A stretch of 64,000 nucleotides of DNA from Ihuprevotella massiliensis (GTDB lineage Bacteria; Bacteroidota; Bacteroidia; Bacteroidales; Bacteroidaceae), in the NCBI GenBank assembly GCA_900095835.1, contig LT608321.1, positions 749,098 through 813,097 on the forward strand. The letters run 5' to 3'. The notes beneath the pieces are model-generated. The model did not search any database. It had not been told where the DNA came from and saw only the letters and a list, made by a program, of their open reading frames with translations. This document shows positions 36,950 to 45,347 of the stretch, piece by piece; position 1 is the stretch's first letter, and every line of letters begins with the position of its first letter. The position numbers and the translations under genes were made by a program.

Positions 36950-36981
36950 CAAATGTACGATTTTTTGGGCATTGCAACAAA
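36950..36981 (-). promoter_or_regulatory. Promoter of tkt
   Basis: On the minus strand TTTG (36981-36978), exactly 20 nt, then TACATTTG (36957-36950): a full consensus match. The leader would be about 135 nt. Confidence 0.8.
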
Positions 36982-37172
36982 TAAAAAAGCCGTAATTGCA
37001 AAGGCGACTTACAAAACGAGAGTGTTTTGCATGTTCCGACTGCGCAAATTCGCTACTAACCTTGCGTGCATCGTTGTAACACAACTGCTTGTTTCATCCT
37101 TGCTTCAAGCGTAATTCATGCTTGCACCATTGTCGTACACGCTTAAGGACAACTTGCCAAGACCAACAAAAA

Positions 37173-37213
37173 CATCGCTCTCGCCTATCTCCAAAGAGAG
37201 GACGAGAGCGATG
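37173..37213 (-). terminator. Terminator of the serine palmitoyltransferase gene
   Basis: An 11-bp perfect stem (CATCGCTCTCG with CGAGAGCGATG) and 19-nt loop; on the minus strand it is followed by TTTTTGTTGG. It lies 112 bp after the gene. Confidence 0.75.
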
Positions 37214-37324
37214 AAATATCGGGGAAACTTCAAGGAAGCGAGAAGGCTGTATCTAAGTCCTTTGCCGGCTTTAGACAACATTTGGGACTATAGCGACGGT
37301 TTTCTCCGCTTCGAGATCGAAGAT

Positions 37325-38512
37325 TTATTTGATGATTTCCAACTTGCGGAACACACCCACAAGCGCTTCTACAGCGCGGTCCACTTGTTCGTGTGTGTGA
37401 TTCGCCATAAGGGCGATGCGCACAAGCGTATCTGTAGGGTGACAAGCAGGTGGCACAACCGGGTTGATGAAGACTCCTGCCTCAAATGCCATAGCAGTGG
37501 CAGCAAATGTCTTTTCGAGGTCACGCACATAGAGCGGAATGATAGGACTCTCTGTGTCGCCAATTTCAAAACCTTCTTCTTTGAAACGTTTCAGCGCATA
37601 GTTCGTCACTTCCCAAAGTGCTTCCAGACGCTCGGGTTCGCTCTTCAAGATGCGCAATGCTTCGAGTGCAGAAGCCGTTGCGGCTGGCGTGTTAGAAGCA
37701 GAGAAGATATAGGTGCGTGCGGTGTGGCGGAGATAGTCGATGATGGTGCTATCAGCAGCAATGAAGCCACCAATAGAAGCAAGACTCTTAGAGAAAGTAC
37801 CCATGATGAGGTCTACCTCGTCGGTGAGTCCGAAGTGATCGCAGACACCACGACCTTGGCGACCGAAGACACCGATACCGTGAGCCTCATCCACCATTAC
37901 AGTGGCGCCATACTTCTTTTTGAGTTCAATGATTTTGGGCAAATCGCAAAGGTCACCTTCCATAGAGAAAACGCCATCCACGATGATGAGTTTCACAGAG
38001 TTGGGCTCACACTTCTGGAGCTTGCGCTCTAGATCTTCCATATCATTGTGCTTATAGCGCAACTGTTTGGCCATAGAAAGGCGGCGTCCGTCAACGATTG
38101 AAGCATGATCGCGATCATCGCAAATCACATAGTCGTGGGGTCCAAGAAGAGCGGGAATCACACCACTATTGACCGTGAATCCTGTGGAGAAGCAAAGCGT
38201 TTCATCTTTACCCACAAACTCAGCAAGTTCCTTTTCCAACTGAACGTGGAGGTCGAGCGTTCCATTAAGGAAGCGGCTACCGGCACAACCGGCACCATAG
38301 CGGCGCATAGCTTCTACGCCAGCTTCGATGACACGTTCATCACCTGTTAAACCTGTGTAAGCGTTCGACCCGAGCATGATGACGTGATGTCCGTCCATTT
38401 CAACTTCAGTGCCTTGTTTACCTTCAATTTCTCGGAAGTAGGGGTAAAGACCTTGCTTTCTCACCTCATCGGGGAGAGTGAACTTAGATAAGCGTTCGTG
38501 AAGAATATCCAT
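37325..38512 (-). CDS. spt: Serine palmitoyltransferase (alpha-oxoamine synthase)
   Basis: A 395-residue PLP enzyme, most likely condensing serine with an acyl-CoA to start sphingolipid synthesis. PLP features: DEAHG (208-212) and the Schiff-base Lys242 in GTFSKSLASIGGF. The N-terminal YPYFREIE and MLGSNAYTGLTGDERVIEA with GAGCAGSRFLNGTLDLH match bacterial SPT better than glycine C-acetyltransferase (Kbl) or BioF. No biotin or threonine-degradation genes are nearby. It is divergent from a diacylglycerol/sphingosine-kinase-type gene, which fits a lipid role. A -7 box (TAACTTTG) lies upstream at 38636-38643. Confidence 0.88.
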   Translation of the reverse strand: MDILHERLSKFTLPDEVRKQGLYPYFREIEGKQGTEVEMDGHHVIMLGSNAYTGLTGDERVIEAGVEAMRRYGAGCAGSRFLNGTLDLHVQLEKELAEFVGKDETLCFSTGFTVNSGVIPALLGPHDYVICDDRDHASIVDGRRLSMAKQLRYKHNDMEDLERKLQKCEPNSVKLIIVDGVFSMEGDLCDLPKIIELKKKYGATVMVDEAHGIGVFGRQGRGVCDHFGLTDEVDLIMGTFSKSLASIGGFIAADSTIIDYLRHTARTYIFSASNTPAATASALEALRILKSEPERLEALWEVTNYALKRFKEEGFEIGDTESPIIPLYVRDLEKTFAATAMAFEAGVFINPVVPPACHPTDTLVRIALMANHTHEQVDRAVEALVGVFRKLEIIK

Positions 38513-38635
38513 TGGTTTTTTTATAGTGGAATGCTAAAAAGGTGGACGAAAAGATGGCGATGCGCGTTATAACTGGCGCGACGCTGACCACTCTTTCGGG
38601 CATTTCCGTCCTATTTCTTTTGTTTCTTTGGCTTG

Positions 38636-38643
38636 CAAAGTTA
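38636..38643 (-). promoter_or_regulatory. -7 box for spt
   Basis: TAACTTTG on the minus strand, 124 nt upstream of the start; no TTTG at the expected -33 position. Confidence 0.45.
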
Positions 38644-38738
38644 CACATTTATCCTAAGAAGTGTGCAGTTTTTGGGCAAAAAAATGCCTTTTCGCGGTTT
38701 TTCATGCCGGTTTCTGGCGGTAAACACAAAGTTTAGAG

Positions 38739-38746
38739 TATCTTTG
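38739..38746 (+). promoter_or_regulatory. -7 box for the lipid kinase operon
   Basis: TATCTTTG, a full -7 match, 27 nt before the ATG at 38773. The -33 position is not TTTG. Confidence 0.55.
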
Positions 38747-38772
38747 CAACCATATCAACTCCGTTTTCTATA

Positions 38773-39783
38773 ATGCAGCGCTTACTTTTTATCATCAACC
38801 CCATTTCTGGCACGAGCCGCAAAGGAAAAATCATCAAGGCTATCGAAAGACGCATTGATGCTCAACGGTTTTCTGTAGAGTTTCGTTATACGGAATATGC
38901 AGGGCATGCCGTGGAAATCGCCCGACAAGCCGCTGAAGATGGGGTGGACATCGTGGTAGCTGTGGGAGGAGACGGCACAGTCAACGAGGTGGCACGCTCT
39001 TTGGTGCACACCAACACGGCGCTTGCCATTGTACCCTCAGGCAGTGGCAACGGACTGGCGCGACATCTGCTCATCCCCATGGACATAGAAAAAGCACTTG
39101 ATATCATCAACGCCAACGTGGTGACCGAGTTGGACTATGGTCTAATCAATGACAAGCCCTTCTTCTGCACCTGCGGTGTGGGATTCGACGCCTTCATCAG
39201 CCTGAAATTTGCGGAGGCTGGTTCTCGAGGTCTGAAAACTTATCTCGAAAAAACACTCGTCGATGGCCTGCGCTACAAGCCCGAAACCTATCGCATCTAC
39301 ATTGGCGGAGAAGAAGAAGGAGAAATGCAAGAAATTGACGCGTTCTTAATTGCCTGCGCCAATGCCTCGCAATATGGAAACAATGCTTACATTGCACCCG
39401 ATGCGTCGATGAAAGATGGATTGCTGGACGTCATCGTGCTCCAACCTTTCAGCATTTTGGAAGCACCCATTGTGGCGATGCAGCTTTTCCAGCGCACACT
39501 GCCCAATAACTCCCACGTGAAGACCTATCGCACCAAACGTCTCTGCATCGAACGCACTTCAGCGGGTCCAGCACACTGCGATGGCGACCCGTATGACACT
39601 ACTGCGCGCATCACCGTCGAACTGGTGCCAGCTGGACTTCGCGCGATTATCAACGAAAAAGCCTTGGTCACACCTCCCACCTCGTCGGTGCAATCCAATA
39701 TGTTGCTGCGCACGCTTGAACCTTTCCAAAAACAGATGATCAACTTGCGCAATCATATCAACTCTCTCTTTGACACGTTCTAG
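38773..39783 (+). CDS. Diacylglycerol/sphingosine-kinase-family lipid kinase
   Basis: A 336-residue kinase of the DAGK catalytic family. The nucleotide-binding GGDGT lies at residues 65-69 (VVAVGGDGTVNEVARSL), and PSGSGNGLARHL follows at about 87-98. The C-terminal lobe (DYGLINDKPFFCTCGVGFDAFISLKF, DGLLDVIVL, HCDGDPY) is typical of YegS/BmrU-like enzymes. The substrate may be diacylglycerol or, given the adjacent divergent sphingolipid gene, a sphingoid base or ceramide; that is inference. It heads a three-gene unit with the Wzi-like protein (35-bp gap) and the small lipoprotein. Confidence 0.88.
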   Translation: MQRLLFIINPISGTSRKGKIIKAIERRIDAQRFSVEFRYTEYAGHAVEIARQAAEDGVDIVVAVGGDGTVNEVARSLVHTNTALAIVPSGSGNGLARHLLIPMDIEKALDIINANVVTELDYGLINDKPFFCTCGVGFDAFISLKFAEAGSRGLKTYLEKTLVDGLRYKPETYRIYIGGEEEGEMQEIDAFLIACANASQYGNNAYIAPDASMKDGLLDVIVLQPFSILEAPIVAMQLFQRTLPNNSHVKTYRTKRLCIERTSAGPAHCDGDPYDTTARITVELVPAGLRAIINEKALVTPPTSSVQSNMLLRTLEPFQKQMINLRNHINSLFDTF

Positions 39784-39818
39784 AAGCACAGTTTTTTCCC
39801 TCTGATGTCCCTTGCTTT

Positions 39819-41327
39819 ATGACATTTAATCGCTTCTTTTCACTCTCTCTGTTGTTTTCTACAGCCTTCGCGAGTGCAGCCGCCCAAAATTTTGAGCGTC
39901 CAGAGCTCCCGGATTCATCCATGATGGTGCAAATCGAAGGCATTGCCACAGCCGGCGGAGGAGACTTTCAGCCCTATTGGTTCACAGCTAACCGATGGGG
40001 CACTTTAAGTGTGGAAGGACACCACCCCACTCTCCTGATAGGTGTCTACGATTGCCCTCGACCATTGGGTAGCGGCTGGAGCCTGCGCTACGGAGCCACC
40101 CTCACCACCAACAGCGATTTAGACAACAATGTGCGCGCTCAAGACGTGCTTCTCGCTGTGGATAAGGGTGCATCGCGCTTTGCCTTTGGCACACGTGCTC
40201 ACGACACTCCACTCAATAACGCAGAATTGTCTACTGGTGCCTTTGCGCTTGGCCGCAATGCCATGCAGCCCCTCACTCTCTCTTGGCAAGTGCCGCGCTG
40301 GTGGCGCATCGGGGGTGCGCACAGTGCCTTTGCCCTGCGTGGACATCTGGCTTATGGCTGGTTGCAAGACGGAGATTGGCAAGAGCGTCGCATGGTCCCC
40401 GTGGGCGGACGCTTTGCCACTGGTGTGAAATATCACGAAAAAGCCGGCTATCTGCGCATCGGCACGGACGTTTCTCCATGGGAATTCATCGGAGGACTAG
40501 AAATGGCAAATACCTTTGGGGGAACCATTTACCATTACAACTCCGCTCCCCTGAAAATGTCGGAAGGTGCTGCCGAATATCTCTACGCTTTTGTGGGAAA
40601 AGGCGGAGGCGACCCCACCGATGGCGAAGGATATGCCAACGCCTCGGGCAACACGATTGGCGCTTGGCGCGCTGCTCTGCGCTATCGTGGACAAGGAGAA
40701 TGGCAAGCGCGCCTCTACTACGACCACTATTTTGAAGACGACAGTCAAGCCTTCGACGAATATGGGTGGTTAGATGGACTCTTAGGACTCGAAATCCATT
40801 TCCCACGCAATCGATGGGTGGAGAAATTGGTGGGCGAAGTCACGAGAATGGACTACCAAAGTGGACCTGTCTATCACGATCATACCCGAGAAATCCCGGA
40901 TCAAGTGAGTGGTGTGGACAATTACTACAACCATGGTCTGTATGCTGGTTGGCAACACTATGGCATGGCGATGGGAAACGCGCTCTTTGCCTCTCCACTA
41001 TATGATGGAAATAAGAGTTTAGCCTTCCCTGCCAATCGCTTCCGCGCTGAGCACATCGGTATTGCCGGACAGCCCTTCTCCCACCTGCGCTATCGTTTGC
41101 TCTATACGCATCTGAAGAGTTGGGGCACTTATGCTTTGCCTTTCGATGACCTCCAACACCAACATTCGCTGCTTGCCGAAGTGCGCTGGGAAGGCGGTAG
41201 CTTCACGCACGGCAAACTCCGTGGTCGCTGCTACGCCACTGCTGCCATCGGCGCAGACTTTGGCGAAAGACTGGGCAATCGCTTAGGCTTTATGCTCTCT
41301 TTAGGCATTAGACTGTTTGGTAATTAA
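39819..41327 (+). CDS. Capsule assembly Wzi-family outer-membrane protein
   Basis: A 502-residue exported beta-barrel. The signal peptide (MTFNRFFSLSLLFSTAFASAAAQ) is followed by FQPYWFTANRWGTLS, a Wzi-like opening. Many alternating aromatic strands follow (WSLRYGATLTT, RWWRIGGAHSAFALRGHLAYG, EWQARLYYDHYFEDDSQAFDEYGWLDGLLGLEIHFPR). In enterobacteria Wzi anchors capsule; in Bacteroidota the family is common but its role is not settled. There are no capsule synthesis genes nearby. It lies between the lipid kinase and a small lipoprotein, so an envelope role shared with them is possible. Confidence 0.8.
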   Translation: MTFNRFFSLSLLFSTAFASAAAQNFERPELPDSSMMVQIEGIATAGGGDFQPYWFTANRWGTLSVEGHHPTLLIGVYDCPRPLGSGWSLRYGATLTTNSDLDNNVRAQDVLLAVDKGASRFAFGTRAHDTPLNNAELSTGAFALGRNAMQPLTLSWQVPRWWRIGGAHSAFALRGHLAYGWLQDGDWQERRMVPVGGRFATGVKYHEKAGYLRIGTDVSPWEFIGGLEMANTFGGTIYHYNSAPLKMSEGAAEYLYAFVGKGGGDPTDGEGYANASGNTIGAWRAALRYRGQGEWQARLYYDHYFEDDSQAFDEYGWLDGLLGLEIHFPRNRWVEKLVGEVTRMDYQSGPVYHDHTREIPDQVSGVDNYYNHGLYAGWQHYGMAMGNALFASPLYDGNKSLAFPANRFRAEHIGIAGQPFSHLRYRLLYTHLKSWGTYALPFDDLQHQHSLLAEVRWEGGSFTHGKLRGRCYATAAIGADFGERLGNRLGFMLSLGIRLFGN

Positions 41328-41369
41328 ACAGGAAAAAACGACATCGTTCACCTCGCTTTCCCAACTTCT

Positions 41370-41858
41370 ATGATTTCTCTCAGACATTTCACCACTTTCT
41401 TGCTACGCTCTTCCCGTTCCATAGGTTTGATGCTGATGCTATTTCTTACATGCTCCCTGGTGAGTTGCGACAAACTTCCTCGCAACGGCAAACTAGACGG
41501 TCATTGGCAACTGATGGAGCTTAACGGAACGTCTGTGCGTCACGAAGGCACCTACTGGAGTTTTCAACTCGACCTCCTGCAATTGAAATCTCTCACCCAT
41601 TCTCCCATCACGGAGGTGCAGTATTCTGGTGGCGTAGTAGCGCGTTTTTCCCACCAAGGTGATAGCCTTATTCTCACGAAAGGTTACTTGATGAATCGCG
41701 ATTATCAGCAAGACATCCTCATCGACTCCACTCATAAAGCTGACCTCACAGCCTATGGTATCACCGAATTTCCCATGCGCTATCGCGTCCTGCTCCTCAC
41801 GGACGAAGAAATGACGCTCACCACTGATCATCATCGCCTGGTCTTCCGGAAATTCTAG
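41370..41858 (+). CDS. Small lipoprotein with lipocalin-like fold
   Basis: A 162-residue lipoprotein; the signal ends SLVSC with lipid Cys at residue 33. The body begins LDGHWQLMELNGTSVRHEGTYWSFQ and ends MTLTTDHHRLVFRKF, an eight-strand pattern with the G-x-W motif of the lipocalin-like families frequent in Bacteroidota. The ligand is unknown. It follows the Wzi-like gene by 42 bp and is the last gene before a 21-bp array and a terminator. Confidence 0.75.
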   Translation: MISLRHFTTFLLRSSRSIGLMLMLFLTCSLVSCDKLPRNGKLDGHWQLMELNGTSVRHEGTYWSFQLDLLQLKSLTHSPITEVQYSGGVVARFSHQGDSLILTKGYLMNRDYQQDILIDSTHKADLTAYGITEFPMRYRVLLLTDEEMTLTTDHHRLVFRKF

Positions 41859-42130
41859 ATACTTCGATGGGCAAATCACAGTCAGTCCTCATAGATGGGC
41901 TGAAAATCCTAGCTAAAATCTCCGTTGTCGAGCAGCTGAAATGTTAAGGCAAGGACTGCTTTTTTGAAGGAGTTTTCTTAAAACTAGGCGAAATGACGCT
42001 GTTTTTGAAGCACACACGATGCTCATCAAGGCAGTTTTTTTCGCTTTGCCTAATTGCTTCTGCGATTTTCTCTCACTTTATCGGGGATAACACAGGAAGT
42101 TCACCCAATTTCGTCCGAACCAAGGAACTA

Positions 42131-42235
42131 AAACGTCGGAGATGTCTCAAAAAACGTGGGAGATTTTCTCTAAAACGTGGGAGGTTTTCCAAAAAACATG
42201 GGAGATTTTTCCATAAACGTCGGAGATAAATAAGA
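42131..42235. repeat. 21-bp tandem array, locus 2 (5 units)
   Basis: Five exact-length 21-bp units start at 42131, 42152, 42173, 42194 and 42215, each beginning AAACGTSGGAG or AAACATGGGAG. The NVGDF-type reading frame seen at other loci is interrupted by a stop immediately before the first unit here, which argues against coding. The array ends where the terminator stem begins, so it lies in the 3' untranslated part of the lipid kinase operon. Confidence 0.85.
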
Positions 42236-42272
42236 AATCCTCGCGCGAAACCATAATTTCGTGCGAGGATTT
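42235..42272 (+). terminator. Terminator after the lipid kinase/Wzi/lipoprotein unit
   Basis: A 16-bp stem with one mismatch (42235-42250 with 42257-42272) and 6-nt loop, followed by GTTTTTAC. On the other strand it is followed by TTATTT, so it may act in both directions. Confidence 0.85.
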
Positions 42273-42337
42273 GTTTTTACCATCGCTTTGCCCTTGCGCC
42301 TATTCCCCAACAAAACTCAGAAGTGACGCAGAACCGT

Positions 42338-42372
42338 GTTAAATTCTAGGGTTCAAAGTGTAAAGTTTTCTT
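42338..42372. repeat. 35-nt block shared with 2440-2474
   Basis: Ends with the 18-mer AAAGTGTAAAGTTTTCTT identical to 2457-2474. It lies about 100 bp after a 21-bp array, the same spacing as at locus 1. Confidence 0.55.
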
Positions 42373-42613
42373 TTGCCATGATGTCCCCCACTTTGTAACG
42401 AAGCGTGTATCCCTTGGGCGCTTCTGCACTTGGGCGAAGAACGCAGACGAGAGGACAGTTATTCTGCTAGCTCGGCTCAACTTTTTTTCGATGCTGTCAA
42501 GGCACCAGAGCCGACAGGCTTTTTCCTGCGCCGAAGCGTGGGACAAGCCGTGCGCAGGAGGGGCACCTCCTTGAGCGGAAAGTCCATTGTGCTGGGCAAG
42601 ACAATAAAATGAA

Positions 42614-42646
42614 TGTGGCGTGTTCTCAACAGGAGAGCACGCCACA
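42614..42646 (-). terminator. Terminator-like hairpin after the DUF1015 gene
   Basis: A 14-bp stem with one wobble (TGTGGCGTGTTCTC with GAGAGCACGCCACA) and 5-nt loop. On the minus strand TTCATTTTATTG follows. It lies about 150 bp beyond the DUF1015 stop. Confidence 0.55.
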
Positions 42647-42792
42647 TTTGGAATAAACCAGGACTCAGACCGAAAGCAATATGGGAAGGGTCAAGCCATG
42701 AGCCACCTTGCGAAGCACAAATGGCAGGAACTAGCGAATAAAGCGGATAGAAGTGCCCACGCACTGTGCCGAAAAGGGCTCAGTAGGAATGC

Positions 42793-44040
42793 TTATTCCA
42801 TAAGATGAATCACGACTCCACTACGAAGCTTGGGTTCGAACCAAGTGGCTTTTGGGGGCATGATGTTACCCGTGTCTGCAATGCGCATCACTTGATTCAT
42901 AGTCACCGGATAGAGGGCAAGGGCGGCTTTCATTTCTCCGCTGTCCACTCGGTGTTGGAGTTCCGTGAGACCGCGAAGTCCACCCACGAAGTCCACACGC
43001 TTAGAACTGCGAAGGTCGGTAATCCCTAACAGTTTATCCAAAATCAGTCGAGAAGAAATGTCGACATCAAGCACACCAATAGGATCTGTGGGATCGAAAG
43101 TGCCGGGACGCGCATCGAGAGAATACCACTTGTGGTTGAGATAGAGCGAGAATTGATGAGGTTGCTGTGGAGCATAAGGCTCGGTGCCCTGTTCGGTCAC
43201 TTCAAAATCTTCTTGCAAAGCTGCCAAAAATGCCTCATCGCTCATTCCATTCAGGTCGGCAACCACGCGATTGTAGTCTAAGATGGTGAGCTGATCGGCT
43301 GGGAAGCAAACCGCAAGATAGTAGTTGTATTCTTCGTCTCCCTGATGGTTGGGATTGGCAGCGGCTCTTTCTACGCCAACTCTCGCAGCAGCGGCAGAGC
43401 GATGGTGTCCGTCAGCAATATAAAGGGCGTCCATAGCGCCAAACTCACGAGTGATGGTGGCGATGTCGTCGGTGTCGTCAATGACCCACAAGGTGTGGCG
43501 GAAGCCATCGACATCGGCTACGAAATCAAATTCGGGCTGACCTTGAGCAATGCGGTCGATGAGTCGCACCAAAATGGGGTTGTGTTTGAAAGCAAGAAAA
43601 GCAGAACCTATGTGGGCATTGGTGGCGAAGAGATGCTTCATGCGGTCATCTTCCTTGTCGCGACGGGTGAGTTCGTGCTTTTTGATGAGACCATTGTTGT
43701 AGTCGTCAACATGAGCGGTGAGCACGATGCCGTATTGGGTGTGCCCGTTCATCGTTTGGGCATAGAGATAATAGCAAGACTTTTGATCCTGCACCAGCCA
43801 ACCTTGTTCTATGAAATGGGCGAGTTGTCGCTGAGCTTCGGAATAAACACGTGAGTCGTGCTCATCCGTTCCCTCTGGAAAGTTGATTTCAGGACGAATG
43901 ATGTGGTAGAGTGATTTTTCATTGCCACAACATTCTTCACGCGCTTCTGCAGAATTGAGCACATCATAAGGTCGGCTGCTCACTTGAGCGGCAAGATGTG
44001 AGGGGGGGCGTAGCCCACGGAAAGGTTTAACTCTGGGCAT
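42793..44040 (-). CDS. DUF1015 family protein linked to serine synthesis
   Basis: A 415-residue protein recognised by its opening VKPFRGLRPPSHLAAQVSSRPYDVL and the block DALYIADGHHRSAAAARV, both strongly conserved in DUF1015. Other conserved parts are HELTRRDKEDDRMKHL and the C-terminal LALYPVTMNQVMRIADTGNIMPPKATWFEPKLRSGVVIHL. No catalytic function is established to my knowledge. It lies 368 bp after serA on the same strand, following serC-serA; this arrangement recurs in Bacteroidota and suggests a role near phosphoserine or serine. No serB-type phosphatase is seen in the window. Confidence 0.9.
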   Translation of the reverse strand: MPRVKPFRGLRPPSHLAAQVSSRPYDVLNSAEAREECCGNEKSLYHIIRPEINFPEGTDEHDSRVYSEAQRQLAHFIEQGWLVQDQKSCYYLYAQTMNGHTQYGIVLTAHVDDYNNGLIKKHELTRRDKEDDRMKHLFATNAHIGSAFLAFKHNPILVRLIDRIAQGQPEFDFVADVDGFRHTLWVIDDTDDIATITREFGAMDALYIADGHHRSAAAARVGVERAAANPNHQGDEEYNYYLAVCFPADQLTILDYNRVVADLNGMSDEAFLAALQEDFEVTEQGTEPYAPQQPHQFSLYLNHKWYSLDARPGTFDPTDPIGVLDVDISSRLILDKLLGITDLRSSKRVDFVGGLRGLTELQHRVDSGEMKAALALYPVTMNQVMRIADTGNIMPPKATWFEPKLRSGVVIHLME

Positions 44041-44408
44041 AATGGTAAGAATTAAGGAAAAAGTTAGGTTATGTTGTCGAATGCTCTATCGAGCAACTTG
44101 TTGTTTTCAGGGTTTGCGTGCGCGATTCCCTAGCAGTCGTCACACTTGGGCTGTCTGCGGAATAGAGAGGGCGCGAGCACTCACGAAGTGAGCATAAAAC
44201 ACCACCAGCAGAGGAAGAAAGGAGGCAATATGCTCCTCTCTCCTTTGCTAGATAATGAGGTTGGTATCTGAAGAAGAGAGCGCATGCCCCTTCGGGCTAA
44301 GAGCTGATCTTCTTGGCGTATATAAGGATGTCTTGTTGGGAGCTGAAAAGCTACGCACTTAGGGGTGAGGGGAGGCGTGGGGAGTGCGATGCGCTTTCAT
44401 GGGAATGT
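44041..44408. other. Gap between serA and the DUF1015 gene
   Basis: About 370 bp without a gene. I see a weak AGGAG/CTCCT hairpin near 44213-44230 but no consensus promoter or convincing terminator. Confidence 0.4.
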
Positions 44409-45329
44409 CTACACGTTGACTTGGAAAGTCTTGTCGCCAGTGGCGAAGAATTTCACAATTTGTCGAGCGGCAGCCAGTCCGGCATTGGCATTGGCTTCGG
44501 CAGTTTGCGCACCCATCTTCTTGGGTGGTGCAAAATACTTATCGCCCATCAACGCTTTGAAGTCTTCATGACGCTTGGGTGGGATGTCGGTGATGAAGCT
44601 AATGTCGGTGCGCTCCTTAAACAGTTCGAGTAACTCGTCTTCATTGATGATTTCTTTGCGAGCGGTGTTAATCAAGATGCCACCAGGTTTCATCAATTCT
44701 ATCATTTCGCGATTGACAAATCCGATAGTGCGGGGCGTTGCAGGGGTGTGGAAACTCACGATATCGCAGCATTGCACCAAGTCGTAGAGGTTGTGCTCTG
44801 CATAAACGCCATCACTCTCGATGCGCTCTACGCGATGAAAGAAATCATAAGCATGAACATCCATACCAAAGCCATGAGCGATACGAGCTACTTCGCTTGC
44901 CACATTGCCATAAGCTAAGAGACCGATGCGCTTACCCTTGAGTTCGGTGCCAATCTTTCCATTGAATTGCTGACGCACATGGAAAAGCAGATAGGCAAAC
45001 ACAAGTTCTGCCACAGCATTAGCATTTTGACCAGGGGTGTTCATCACCACAACGTTGTGAGCTGTGGCTGACTCTAAGTCGATACTGTCGACGCCTGCGC
45101 CTGCGCGTACAACGATTTGCAACTTTGTTGCTGCATCAAAAACTTCAGCATCAATGACATCACTGCGCACAATGAGCGCATCCGCTTCGGCTACAGCAGC
45201 CAGCAGTTCGCTTTTCTCGGTGTATCGCTCCAACAGCTGGAGTTGATGCCCTGCTGCTTCGACAATTTCTCGAATTCCTTCGACAGCTGAGGCTGCAAAA
45301 GGCTTTTCGGTGGCAATTAGAATGTTCAT
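44409..45329 (-). CDS. serA: D-3-phosphoglycerate dehydrogenase (short form)
   Basis: A 306-residue NAD-dependent dehydrogenase for the first step of serine synthesis. ATG 45327-45329 (MNILIATEKPFA) is preferred to 45338. The catalytic parts are IVVRAGAGVDSIDLESATAHNVVVMNTPGQNANAVAELVF and GGILINTARKEIINEDEL. The nucleotide loop reads GLLAYGNVASEVARIA instead of GxGxxG, a variant I know from other Bacteroidales SerA proteins. No ACT domain is present, so feedback by serine through ACT is not expected. It lies 18 bp after serC. Confidence 0.93.
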   Translation of the reverse strand: MNILIATEKPFAASAVEGIREIVEAAGHQLQLLERYTEKSELLAAVAEADALIVRSDVIDAEVFDAATKLQIVVRAGAGVDSIDLESATAHNVVVMNTPGQNANAVAELVFAYLLFHVRQQFNGKIGTELKGKRIGLLAYGNVASEVARIAHGFGMDVHAYDFFHRVERIESDGVYAEHNLYDLVQCCDIVSFHTPATPRTIGFVNREMIELMKPGGILINTARKEIINEDELLELFKERTDISFITDIPPKRHEDFKALMGDKYFAPPKKMGAQTAEANANAGLAAARQIVKFFATGDKTFQVNV

Positions 45330-45347
45330 ACAATGCAAAATAAGCGA

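Larger units (their letters stand above)
36810..37324. other. Non-coding region between spt and tkt
   Basis: About 515 bp. It holds the tkt promoter (36950-36981) and the terminator of the serine palmitoyltransferase gene (37173-37213). I see nothing else in it. Confidence 0.6.
41859..42792. other. Non-coding region between convergent units
   Basis: About 930 bp. It holds a 21-bp repeat array (42131-42235), a terminator (42235-42272), a 35-nt shared block (42338-42372) and a second hairpin (42614-42646). Short open frames here have no domain or signal. I see no further structure in 42373-42610. Confidence 0.6.

Noticed and set aside
42430-42612. 60-codon plus-strand frame and its antisense
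   Set aside because: Lies between a terminator and a hairpin, with Arg-rich low-information sequence and no conserved motif.
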